64,000 bases of DNA from CALVGQ01 sp031551965. GTDB taxonomy: Bacteria; Bacillota_I; Bacilli_A; Erysipelotrichales; Erysipelotrichaceae. Both the position numbers and the translations under genes were made by a program. Below the pieces are notes generated by a model. It made no database searches. It saw only the letters and a program-made list of their open reading frames with translations, and was not told where the DNA came from. Where the stretch lies: contig JAVBMW010000009.1 of the NCBI GenBank assembly GCA_031551965.1, forward strand, positions 158,470 to 222,469, given 5' to 3'. Of the stretch, positions 26,704 through 34,163 are shown in pieces (position 1 is the stretch's first letter; each line of letters begins with the position of its first letter).

Positions 26704-27873
26704 TTATACTCTCAGCATCATTCGTTCTAATTTATATAACTCTTCTTTTATTATGAATTTATATACATTTTCAGAATCACGTAAGCGTTCTTCTGTGAGT
26801 ATTAATGTTTTTTTCTTTTCGGTATTTGTTATTACTTTTTTATCTATGAAATATTTAATCATAGCCAAATCTGAACTATCACAACAACTTGATAAATCAA
26901 TATTATATAAATCATCTTCAGCTATTAAATCTAACTGTGAATGACAAAACAAACTAAAAATAGTTAATTGTATTTTTCTAAATTTTGCCTCATAAATAAT
27001 CGTTTTTAATAATTCTAGACAATTATTATATTCTTTTTTTAACAGATTTCCGATTACCATATTCCCTACAATAACTTCTTTTCTTCTAAGAGATAATTTA
27101 TCATTATGCTTATTAAAATACTCGATAAATTCTCTATAACATTCATTTTCATTATATTTAATTTTATTGGCAGCACCAAATTTTAAGTAATAGAAGTTAA
27201 TATTCATTGAGTAATTAGTTAAACTAAGCTGTGGTTCTAAGATCTCTATAGAATCATAAGCTTTTTTAAACTCACCAAAATTTGCTAATGAAGTAATTCT
27301 TTGCAGCTGCAACGGTAAATATTTGGAAATACATGATAGTTTCGTATTATATTCTTTATAGTTTTCAATGGTAATTTTATTTGACAACGCAATCGCACAA
27401 TAACATAACACATCTCGCAATTGATTTGGCAATAATTTTTCATATACTAAAACATCTTCTAAATCTTTAGCTGTTACAGACATGTTGTTTTCTAAGTAAC
27501 ATTTGATTATTTTAATAGAGCGTTGTATTAAATCATAATACGCGCATTTCGCAATTGGTAAAAATTTTGATTCTATCTCTTTTAGATCTATCAATGAATG
27601 ATCATAATCATAATATTCAAAGTTATGATGAATTTTTAAAAAATCTAAATTAACTTTATTTGTATAAAGCGGAATACCTTTAGCTTCAAAAAATTTAAAA
27701 TATGTTTTATTATCTACACATTCAGGATCGTTTATAATTTTTGAATAAGTTATTTTACTACAAATATCCTTATTACTTTTCTTGATAAAACTATTAATTG
27801 ATTTACCCGATAGTTCTCTATACACTTCTAATAATTGTCCCCATGTTTTTTTATCATTGATTTCTATAATCAT
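26704..27873 (-). CDS. Putative HTH-TPR regulator of the bacteriocin island (RRNPP-like)
   Basis: A protein of about 389 residues. The N-terminal 65 residues (TWGQLLEVYRELSGKSINSF, then YSKIINDPECVDNKTYFKFF) look like a divergent helix-turn-helix. The remainder is all-helical with Asn/Lys/Leu-rich paired helices, as in TPR domains. That layout is typical of Rgg/PlcR/Rap-type proteins that bind secreted peptides, and such genes often sit beside bacteriocin operons. I chose the ATG at 27873, six bases after GAGGG, over 27879. The function is inferred from architecture and position. Confidence 0.55.
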   Translation of the reverse strand: MIIEINDKKTWGQLLEVYRELSGKSINSFIKKSNKDICSKITYSKIINDPECVDNKTYFKFFEAKGIPLYTNKVNLDFLKIHHNFEYYDYDHSLIDLKEIESKFLPIAKCAYYDLIQRSIKIIKCYLENNMSVTAKDLEDVLVYEKLLPNQLRDVLCYCAIALSNKITIENYKEYNTKLSCISKYLPLQLQRITSLANFGEFKKAYDSIEILEPQLSLTNYSMNINFYYLKFGAANKIKYNENECYREFIEYFNKHNDKLSLRRKEVIVGNMVIGNLLKKEYNNCLELLKTIIYEAKFRKIQLTIFSLFCHSQLDLIAEDDLYNIDLSSCCDSSDLAMIKYFIDKKVITNTEKKKTLILTEERLRDSENVYKFIIKEELYKLERMMLRV

Positions 27874-27893
27874 AAGCATCCCTCTTAACTTAA

Positions 27894-27922
27894 AGTATAA
27901 ATTAAATCCTTACTTCAATCAA
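27894..27922 (-). promoter_or_regulatory. Promoter of the island regulator gene
   Basis: Minus-strand TTGATT (27917-27922), 17-base spacer and TATACT (27894-27899). Confidence 0.65.
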
Positions 27923-27959
27923 TATGTAGTAATCAATTATGAATTATGTGATTGTTCAT

Positions 27960-28667
27960 TTATATATCAATTCCTGCTTTTCTTGCTTGAGACATAAGTT
28001 GATTAACTTTTAAAGTATAGTGAATATTATCTTTTATGAAATTTGTTCCACATTGTCTAAAGCTAAAATGAGTATTTCTATTAATGCACTGCTCTCTAAT
28101 ATTAAGAACCCAATCATAGTTTAAAGGTCTGGCATATTTATTCGATTCTCCACCAACTACGACAAGTTCAATGTTGTTTAGGTATTTCTTAATATTGATT
28201 TGTTCAATAAGTGGCTGACAGATGATGTTTTTATGCTTAATTGGTAATTGTTCAAAAATTGATAGTCTTTCATCAGCTCTTTGTTGATTCTCAATTGTGC
28301 AACCTATGATCACATTATCATATCCGTCATTCCAATCACTTGGTGCACATTGTGTAAACCGTTCTATTCTTTTAGTAAGAAACATAAATGTAAGATCACT
28401 TCTTTCTTTGATCATTTCCCAACATTCCTCACGCCACATATCTGCTTCTTCAATAAGGAAATCACTAGAAAAACAAATATAAATTAGTTGTCCTGATTTT
28501 ATCTTATATTCACCTTTTTTATTCTTATCGATGGGTGCAGTAAAACGTTCGCTTTTTATAATATTTGATGTATCTACACCTCTTTTTGCGTCTCCTGAAT
28601 GTATATAACAAAACTTACATCCTTCACTCTTTCTTTTACACCCTCGCCATGGATCCCATCTAGCCAT
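27960..28667 (-). CDS. DUF5131 / phage Gp37-Gp68 family protein
   Basis: A 235-residue protein starting ARWDPWRGCKRKSEGCKFCY, the three-Cys pattern (Cys at about 10, 17, 20) of the Gp37/Gp68 family, which resembles an iron-sulfur/radical-SAM site. VVGGESNKYARPLNYDWVL and FRQCGT are also typical. Family members occur in phages and mobile islands and their chemistry is not established. Most relatives start with an SxIEWT motif; here it is ARWDPW. GAGGAC precedes the ATG. It marks the right end of the accessory region. Confidence 0.8.
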   Translation of the reverse strand: MARWDPWRGCKRKSEGCKFCYIHSGDAKRGVDTSNIIKSERFTAPIDKNKKGEYKIKSGQLIYICFSSDFLIEEADMWREECWEMIKERSDLTFMFLTKRIERFTQCAPSDWNDGYDNVIIGCTIENQQRADERLSIFEQLPIKHKNIICQPLIEQINIKKYLNNIELVVVGGESNKYARPLNYDWVLNIREQCINRNTHFSFRQCGTNFIKDNIHYTLKVNQLMSQARKAGIDI

Positions 28668-28767
28668 CTCTTGTCCTCTACTTTATTAATTAATTTTAAC
28701 ATTTTTGTTTAGGTAATGGTGTTCTTATTTAGTCTTTTCGCTCATAAGATAAACTGGGGTGAAAACT

Positions 28768-29688
28768 ATGTCATACAAACAAATCAAAAAACTAGCTGCA
28801 ATGGCTTTCGCGATCGTCGCAATGGTTGCTTATGTAATGGATACAAATGTTTCTAAGGCTCCGCTTATGGTATCGATTGATGAAAAAGATACTGTGGAAA
28901 TTGTTTTATTGGATGCTCAGCTGGATTGTGTTCCATTATCGATCTCAATTTCTGAAAATGCTACAATGGAAGAAAAGTTAAATAAAATCGTTGATAGTAT
29001 GAGTGTTAATCAAAATGTTACTTCATTATTTAAAGGTATTTTTGCAGCAAACACCAAAATCAATTCATTTCATATCGATGAATTGACTTTAGTCATTGAT
29101 TTTAACTCAAACTTCGCGGATTATGATCCAGCCATTGAATTAAAATTATTAGAAGCGATGAGTTATGTTTTTACACAGTTTGATGGTATTGAGGCATTAC
29201 AGTTTAAAATTGATTCTGTTGATGTTAGTCGTATGCCAAAAACACAAATGAGTGTCTTCCAACCTGTAAACAGAGCTATTGGATTCAATAATTTTGATAG
29301 TTTAAATTCAGTGTTTCATAATTCAGATACAATTTTTGTGGCTATAGAAAAACATACAAAAGAGTTCAACTATTTCACATTGAAGAGTTTAAGATCAACG
29401 CGTCCACTTGAAGAAAGTTTAGAAACTTACTTTACTAGAAAAGATTCAATTTTTATTGATAATAATGTCAAATATAAAAAATTCGATTTGGAATTAGTTG
29501 ATGATAACTTAAATGTAAATATGAGCAGAGAAATATTAACACCACAAAATACCTGTGATACTGAATTACTAAATCAAATTCTCTTCACATTAAAGTCAAA
29601 TTATGAAGTGAAAACAATCACAATTTATGTTGATGATGTGCTTATGGGAAGCTATGTAATAAATCAATTGCATTTCAACAAATTATAG
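28768..29688 (+). CDS. GerM-like sporulation/germination protein (GerMN domain)
   Basis: A protein of about 306 residues with one N-terminal membrane anchor (about 8-24) and two related extracytoplasmic modules (about 40-160 and 170-300), as in Bacillus GerM. The first carries the GerMN hallmark LTLVIDFNSNF plus AMSYVFTQFDGIEALQFKID; the second ends TIYVDDVLMG. I chose the ATG at 28768 because GGGGTG lies six bases upstream; the GTG at 28759 lies inside that site. It is followed by a YsnB-like phosphodiesterase, as around gerM in Bacillus. The role in spore formation is inferred from homology. Confidence 0.75.
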   Translation: MSYKQIKKLAAMAFAIVAMVAYVMDTNVSKAPLMVSIDEKDTVEIVLLDAQLDCVPLSISISENATMEEKLNKIVDSMSVNQNVTSLFKGIFAANTKINSFHIDELTLVIDFNSNFADYDPAIELKLLEAMSYVFTQFDGIEALQFKIDSVDVSRMPKTQMSVFQPVNRAIGFNNFDSLNSVFHNSDTIFVAIEKHTKEFNYFTLKSLRSTRPLEESLETYFTRKDSIFIDNNVKYKKFDLELVDDNLNVNMSREILTPQNTCDTELLNQILFTLKSNYEVKTITIYVDDVLMGSYVINQLHFNKL

Positions 29689-29696
29689 TATTCAGC

Positions 29697-29724
29697 ATAA
29701 CCAATTTCATGTATAATTGGTTAT
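29697..29724. repeat. Perfect 10-bp inverted repeat over the ysnB-like leader
   Basis: Arms ATAACCAATT (29697-29706) and AATTGGTTAT (29715-29724) with an eight-base spacer. A TATAAT hexamer (29712-29717) lies across the second arm. The repeat sits between the GerM-like stop and the next start, with no T run, so it looks more like an operator or leader hairpin than a terminator. Confidence 0.7.
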
Positions 29725-29733
29725 GGTGATAAT

Positions 29734-30192
29734 ATGAAACTTGTAGTTGTCAGTGATAATCACGGAATGAGACAACCTTTAATAGATATTTTAAATAAAC
29801 ATCAAGATGCAGATGCTTTCTTTCATTGTGGTGATAGTGAAATGTCCTACGAGGAACTTGAGAGCTTTGTAACGGTTTGTGGAAACAATGATTATTCAAT
29901 GGACTTTGATATAAAAAAATTCGTAAATTTGAATGGACATCGTATTTTTATTACCCATGGTCATCGTTACCTTTATATGGGTAGAATCGAGAATCTACTT
30001 CGGGAAGCTAAGGAAAATAAATGTAACTTTGTTTTCTTCGGTCATACTCATTCTTTCTTTTATGAAGTAATTGATGGTATTCATATTTTAAACCCGGGTT
30101 CTTTATCCCGCAATCGTGATGGAACCTTTCCAAGTTATGCAGTTGTTGAGATTAATGGAGATCAAGTTTCTGTAAAAAGGTTCGAAAGATGA
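29734..30192 (+). CDS. YfcE/YsnB-type metallophosphoesterase
   Basis: A 152-residue phosphodiesterase of the MJ0936 family. Metal-binding motifs in order are SDNHG (7-11), HCGDSE (about 32), CGNND (about 49), ITHGH (about 72) and GHTHSFF (about 107). The substrate is not known; family members hydrolyse bis-pNPP and possibly cyclic nucleotides. GGTGAT precedes the ATG. It follows the GerM-like gene by 45 bases, as in the Bacillus gerM region. Confidence 0.88.
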   Translation: MKLVVVSDNHGMRQPLIDILNKHQDADAFFHCGDSEMSYEELESFVTVCGNNDYSMDFDIKKFVNLNGHRIFITHGHRYLYMGRIENLLREAKENKCNFVFFGHTHSFFYEVIDGIHILNPGSLSRNRDGTFPSYAVVEINGDQVSVKRFER

Positions 30193-30200
30193 ATTAACCC

Positions 30201-30229
30201 TTGCACAGAAACTTGTTTTTTGTTATTAT
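30201..30229 (+). promoter_or_regulatory. tRNA-Arg promoter
   Basis: TTGCAC (30201-30206), 17-base spacer and TATTAT (30224-30229), 13 bases before the mature tRNA 5' end. Confidence 0.75.
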
Positions 30230-30241
30230 AATTAGGCATGT

Positions 30242-30318
30242 GTCCTCGTAGCTCAGTTGGATAGAGCATACGCCTTCTAAGCGTACGGTCGAAGGTTCGA
30301 ATCCTTTCGAGGACGCCA
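30242..30318 (+). tRNA. tRNA-Arg (anticodon TCT)
   Basis: A full cloverleaf can be folded by hand. The acceptor arm is GTCCTCG / CGAGGAC with discriminator G and encoded CCA. The D arm is GCTC / GAGC. The anticodon stem is TACGC / GCGTA with loop CTTCTAA and anticodon TCT at its centre. The T arm contains TTCGAAT. It reads AGA codons, the common arginine codon in AT-rich genomes. It is a single gene with its own promoter and terminator. Confidence 0.96.
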
Positions 30319-30328
30319 TTTAAAAATT

Positions 30329-30350
30329 AAGCCCTTTGGGGGCTTTTTTT
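30329..30350 (+). terminator. Terminator after tRNA-Arg
   Basis: Stem AGCCC / GGGCT with a TTTGG loop followed by six or more T, 11 bases after the tRNA CCA. Confidence 0.9.
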
Positions 30351-30377
30351 GTAAAAAAAACCAATCCTTAGATCAGT

Positions 30378-31097
30378 TCATTTCAAAGTATATTTTACTT
30401 CTACTTGTTCATTGAATAGTTTCATTATTTTTTCCTGCAATATTTCTGGTTCTGCAGTTGTATAATATTCGATTGTACCTTTTCCTTGTGTTAAGTACTT
30501 TAGTTCAATTTGATTGGAATCCACTATATCAGCATTTAGTATTTGTTTGAACTGTTCAGTTACTAGTGGATAATGAGTACACCCAAGAACTAGGCAATCG
30601 ACATCCAAAACATCATTTAAGTCACTACGCAATTGATCGAGTATCTGATTTGGATCCATCATTTCTTCAATTGCCTGTGCAAGCCACGGCAGTGGCTTAG
30701 CAATCACTTCTGCATTTGGACAATTTCTTTCGATCATTCGTTTATATTTCCCTAACTTAGTACAAAGCTCAGTAGCTACCACAAGAATCTTTTTATAGTC
30801 TTTTCCAATTAATTGACTGCATGTTGGTTCAATGATCTCCTGAACATGTTCATTGAAATGTAAATCCAATGAGCTTGCCGTATTGCAGGCAATTAGAATA
30901 TCACTAACTCCGCGACTTAAAAGCCAGTCAAAATTATCATGAACGATTTGAACTAGTTCTTCTTTGGATTTATTTCCATATGGAACATTTTTTTGATCCG
31001 CTAAAAAGATAAAGTCTTGATTTGGATATCTTTTTTGTAAAGATTTCAGTACACAAACACCGCCAAGACCTGAATCAAAAACTCCTATTTTACTCAT
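30378..31097 (-). CDS. murI: Glutamate racemase
   Basis: Supplies D-glutamate for peptidoglycan. It has the two catalytic Cys motifs IACNTASS (about 70) and VLGCTHYP (about 175), plus N-terminal GVFDSGLGGVCV and PYGNKS. At 239 residues it is slightly shorter than Bacillus RacE (about 270), with the shortening at the C-terminal end. It overlaps the upstream carboxypeptidase gene by eight bases, so two cell-wall functions are translationally coupled. Confidence 0.93.
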   Translation of the reverse strand: MSKIGVFDSGLGGVCVLKSLQKRYPNQDFIFLADQKNVPYGNKSKEELVQIVHDNFDWLLSRGVSDILIACNTASSLDLHFNEHVQEIIEPTCSQLIGKDYKKILVVATELCTKLGKYKRMIERNCPNAEVIAKPLPWLAQAIEEMMDPNQILDQLRSDLNDVLDVDCLVLGCTHYPLVTEQFKQILNADIVDSNQIELKYLTQGKGTIEYYTTAEPEILQEKIMKLFNEQVEVKYTLK

Positions 31098-32094
31098 GTT
31101 TATACTCCGCTAAAGTTATATTCTCATTAAATAATTTTGTCGCTAAATCAACACCAACATAACGCCAATGTTGTTCCTGACCAAATTTACCTGTAACATC
31201 TTCTTTTAAAGGTGGATAAGTCAAAGTAAAGCCAAAACGATGGGCATTTTCATTTAACCAAATAAACTGACTTGTGATTGAAAAATTTTGATTTTTCATC
31301 CCATAAACAGCTAAATCAATAGCTAATCCCAATTGATGTTCACTATGTCCTGGTATATCAACGTAAAAGCTCGCATCGTTTTTACCATATTCAGCAATGG
31401 CTTCTTTATATAGTTGGACTTGGTCATCATACGAAACGTAACCTTTAGTAACTACTAATCTTCCACATTTACTTTTTGATATTCCATCCTGCACGATGGC
31501 ATCACACATTAGTTGCAAAGCATTGACAACTCTTTCATCAACCAATACTTCCTCTTTATCATTTAAAACCGGAACTGTTTCTAAGTTGACAAGACTAAAC
31601 GGAAAATATTTCGATAAAGTTGTTTCATTATTGATTTGCGTACTTAAAAGAGTTGGATCATAAATCAACGCTGCTTCTTTTACATATTCATCGCCATGAT
31701 CTAAATAATAATCAAATGCTTCATAAGTATAAATACTCATGATTTGTATTACTTCTTCAAATGAATAGCGATTGAGTGTTTTTTCAATCATATTAACTGC
31801 TTGAGCATCACTAAAATATATAAATTGATTTTTAAAAGCTTTATAGCTACTCGCACGATAAATATTGAAGTTCTTATAAGGCATAAAGTCGATATATTCT
31901 TCTGGTGCAATACTATGTTCGATCAAGTATTCAATTTCATTATCATTCAGTTTTTCGAGGATCAGTTTCTGTTGTGTTTCAGTTAGTTCATATGAATAAC
32001 GCGATAATCGGTTATAATTCATGTTCATCTTAAAAAAACAAAGTGCTGCAATACAAAATATTGTAAAGACAAAAAGGATTCGTTTTAAAGTCAC
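31090..32094 (-). CDS. VanY-like D-alanyl-D-alanine carboxypeptidase (M15B)
   Basis: A zinc carboxypeptidase acting on peptidoglycan stem peptides. One N-terminal membrane segment (about 5-22) anchors it outside the cell. Residues about 30-160 form a poorly conserved region. The VanY domain has HSEHQLGLAIDLA (zinc His and Asp, about 257) and EQHWRYVG (catalytic Glu and zinc His, about 307). The start is GTG preceded by AGAGGTG. It is coupled to murI. There is no sign of a glycopeptide-resistance cluster, so a housekeeping trimming role is more likely. Confidence 0.85.
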   Translation of the reverse strand: MTLKRILFVFTIFCIAALCFFKMNMNYNRLSRYSYELTETQQKLILEKLNDNEIEYLIEHSIAPEEYIDFMPYKNFNIYRASSYKAFKNQFIYFSDAQAVNMIEKTLNRYSFEEVIQIMSIYTYEAFDYYLDHGDEYVKEAALIYDPTLLSTQINNETTLSKYFPFSLVNLETVPVLNDKEEVLVDERVVNALQLMCDAIVQDGISKSKCGRLVVTKGYVSYDDQVQLYKEAIAEYGKNDASFYVDIPGHSEHQLGLAIDLAVYGMKNQNFSITSQFIWLNENAHRFGFTLTYPPLKEDVTGKFGQEQHWRYVGVDLATKLFNENITLAEYKHE

Positions 32095-32126
32095 AAAATC
32101 ACCTCTGAGTTATTATACCACAATTC

Positions 32127-32152
32127 GAAAAGAAAACCTCTAAATTTAGAGG
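32127..32152 (-). terminator. Terminator after the GerE-like gene
   Basis: Minus-strand perfect palindrome CCTCTAAATTTAGAGG followed by TTTTCTTTT, directly adjoining the stop codon at 32153. Confidence 0.8.
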
Positions 32153-32356
32153 CTAGATCTTTAATTCATGACATCGGATCAGCTCAACTACTGCCTGAGC
32201 CCTTCCTTTTACACCAAGTTTACATATAACATTAGAAATATGATTTCGTACTGTTTTTTCACTAATATTTAAAATACGAGCTATTTCTTTTGTATCATAA
32301 TTGTCAATCAAAAGATTAAATACTTCTTTTTCTTTCGCAGTAAGTATTTTTTTCAT
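32153..32356 (-). CDS. GerE-like LuxR-type regulator
   Basis: A 67-residue protein consisting only of a LuxR/GerE DNA-binding domain: KEKEVFNLLIDN, then YDTKEIARILNISEKTVRNH and ISNVICKLGVKGRAQAV. Bacillus GerE is similarly a stand-alone domain (74 residues) and controls late mother-cell genes. The position between uvrC and murI recalls the Bacillus gerE-racE neighbourhood. AGGAGG precedes the ATG and a terminator follows, so it is its own transcript end. A non-sporulation LuxR regulator is the alternative. Confidence 0.75.
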   Translation of the reverse strand: MKKILTAKEKEVFNLLIDNYDTKEIARILNISEKTVRNHISNVICKLGVKGRAQAVVELIRCHELKI

Positions 32357-32399
32357 TTGTTATCCTCCCGCTTTTCTCTACCTTAGTGTATGCGGTGAA

Positions 32400-34163
32400 T
32401 TAGTTTTCGCTACTATGTAACGCTTCAAACACTGAATTTGCGACTGTTTCTGGGACAATTTGCTTAAGATCATCCAAAGTTGCTTCTTTAATTCGTTTGA
32501 AACTCTTGAAGTGATTCATGAGTTGTTTCTTTCTTTTTGGACCTACTCCTTCAATTTCATCAAGAATTGAGATCGTTGCGGATTTTTCTCTTAATTTACG
32601 ATGATAATTGATCGCAAAACGATGAACTTCATCCTGTAAATTAGTTAGGAAGAAGAAGACATCACTATTTCTTTCGATAGGAACCAGATCACCATCTTTA
32701 TTCATCAATCCAGAAGTGTTATGTTTATCATCCTTTACTAGTCCAAATAAAGGGATCTGTAAATCTAACATTTCCAAAATAGATTGAGCTGCATGAATTT
32801 GAGTAATCCCCCCATCCACTAAAAGTAAATCAGGCATTCTGGTTTCTTCTTTTATTCCTCTAAAATAGCGCCGATACATTGCTTCTTTCATTGAATCTGT
32901 ATCACTGTTGGTCGTGTGGAGTTTAAATAAACGGTATTCTGCTTTTTTAAACTGAAGATCTTGCCAAACCACCATCGCGGAAACTGTAAACTGACCTGAA
33001 ATATGCGAGTTATCAAATATTTCTATACGATCAACTTCATCGATTTTACACCACTCTGCTAATGTTTTCATTGAGTTTTCTTTTTTAGTTGTTTGGAAAT
33101 CCAACCGTTCAAATTTTTGATTTAAATTCTTTTCACCATTTAATTTCGCTAAGTCCAATAATTTTTTGCGATATCCTTTTTGTGGAATGACTAGTTTGCT
33201 GTTTATCAAATCCTGAATCAATTCAATCTCTACCGAACTCGGTAAGATGATTTCATAAGGTACGGGATGATTTTCATAATATTGCAGCAAGAAGCTTACA
33301 AAGCTTTCATTTGGATCATCATATAAAGGTTGTGTGACCATTTCTCTTTCAAGAAGCATACCTCCACGAATCAACAATCCTGAAATAGCCAAATATCCTT
33401 TATCTTCATAAAAATTGAAGACATCACGATCATGTCTATCCTCAACTTGAACTTGTTGACGATCTGAAATATGTTCAAGTGCTTGAATTAGTTGTAAAGT
33501 CGATTGTGCTTTCTCAAATTCAAGATTCTCAGATTCTTTATTCATTTTAGCCTTTAACTCTTTGATCATATCTTTCACATCGCCTTTTAAGAAAGAAGTG
33601 ATTTTTTCAATGATCAAAGAATATTCTTTTGGGTCTACTTCCAAGGCACAAGGTCCAAGACATTGTCCCATGTGATAATACAAACACAACTTATCTGGCA
33701 TATTTTTGCATTTGCGTAAAGGATACAATTGATTGAGTAATTTCATTGTATTCCATGCTGCAGTTGCATCAGGATACGGCCCGTAGTATTTTGATTTGCG
33801 GTCTTTCTTTAAATCACGGACAACTTTTACCGTTGGATATTTTTCATTGGTAATTTTGATATATGGATAAGTTTTATCATCCATAAACATGATATTAAAT
33901 TTAGGACGATGTTTTTTTATCAAATTGATTTCTAAAACAAGTGCTTCCTTTTCAGAGCCAGTCACAATAAAATCAAAATCCACAATTTCAGAGACAAGCT
34001 TTGTGGTTTTATAGTCATGGACACCTTTAAAATATTGGTTTACTCGATTTTTTAATTTCTTTGCTTTCCCGACATAAATAATTTGATTGTGTTTATCTTT
34101 CATCAAGTAACAGCCAGGTTGCATAGGCAAAGTAGCCAGCTTGGATTTTAAAGCTTCACTCAT
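32400..34163 (-). CDS. uvrC: Excinuclease ABC subunit C
   Basis: The dual-incision nuclease of nucleotide excision repair. The N-terminal GIY-YIG domain contains MQPGCYLMKDK and YVGKAKKLKNR (about 14-42). The UVR motif is around 195-230. The RNase H-like C-nuclease carries IEIFDNSHISG (about 380) and PDLLLVDGG (about 450). The C-terminal (HhH)2 domain is LDEIEGVGPKRKKQLMNHF. The 587 residues are complete. The start overlaps the mutS2 stop (ATGA). Confidence 0.95.
   Translation of the reverse strand: MSEALKSKLATLPMQPGCYLMKDKHNQIIYVGKAKKLKNRVNQYFKGVHDYKTTKLVSEIVDFDFIVTGSEKEALVLEINLIKKHRPKFNIMFMDDKTYPYIKITNEKYPTVKVVRDLKKDRKSKYYGPYPDATAAWNTMKLLNQLYPLRKCKNMPDKLCLYYHMGQCLGPCALEVDPKEYSLIIEKITSFLKGDVKDMIKELKAKMNKESENLEFEKAQSTLQLIQALEHISDRQQVQVEDRHDRDVFNFYEDKGYLAISGLLIRGGMLLEREMVTQPLYDDPNESFVSFLLQYYENHPVPYEIILPSSVEIELIQDLINSKLVIPQKGYRKKLLDLAKLNGEKNLNQKFERLDFQTTKKENSMKTLAEWCKIDEVDRIEIFDNSHISGQFTVSAMVVWQDLQFKKAEYRLFKLHTTNSDTDSMKEAMYRRYFRGIKEETRMPDLLLVDGGITQIHAAQSILEMLDLQIPLFGLVKDDKHNTSGLMNKDGDLVPIERNSDVFFFLTNLQDEVHRFAINYHRKLREKSATISILDEIEGVGPKRKKQLMNHFKSFKRIKEATLDDLKQIVPETVANSVFEALHSSEN

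Noticed and set aside
30242..30318. tRNA-Arg as a phage or island attachment site
   Set aside because: No integrase gene and no repeated tRNA 3' end were seen on either side; ordinary murI and phosphodiesterase genes flank it.
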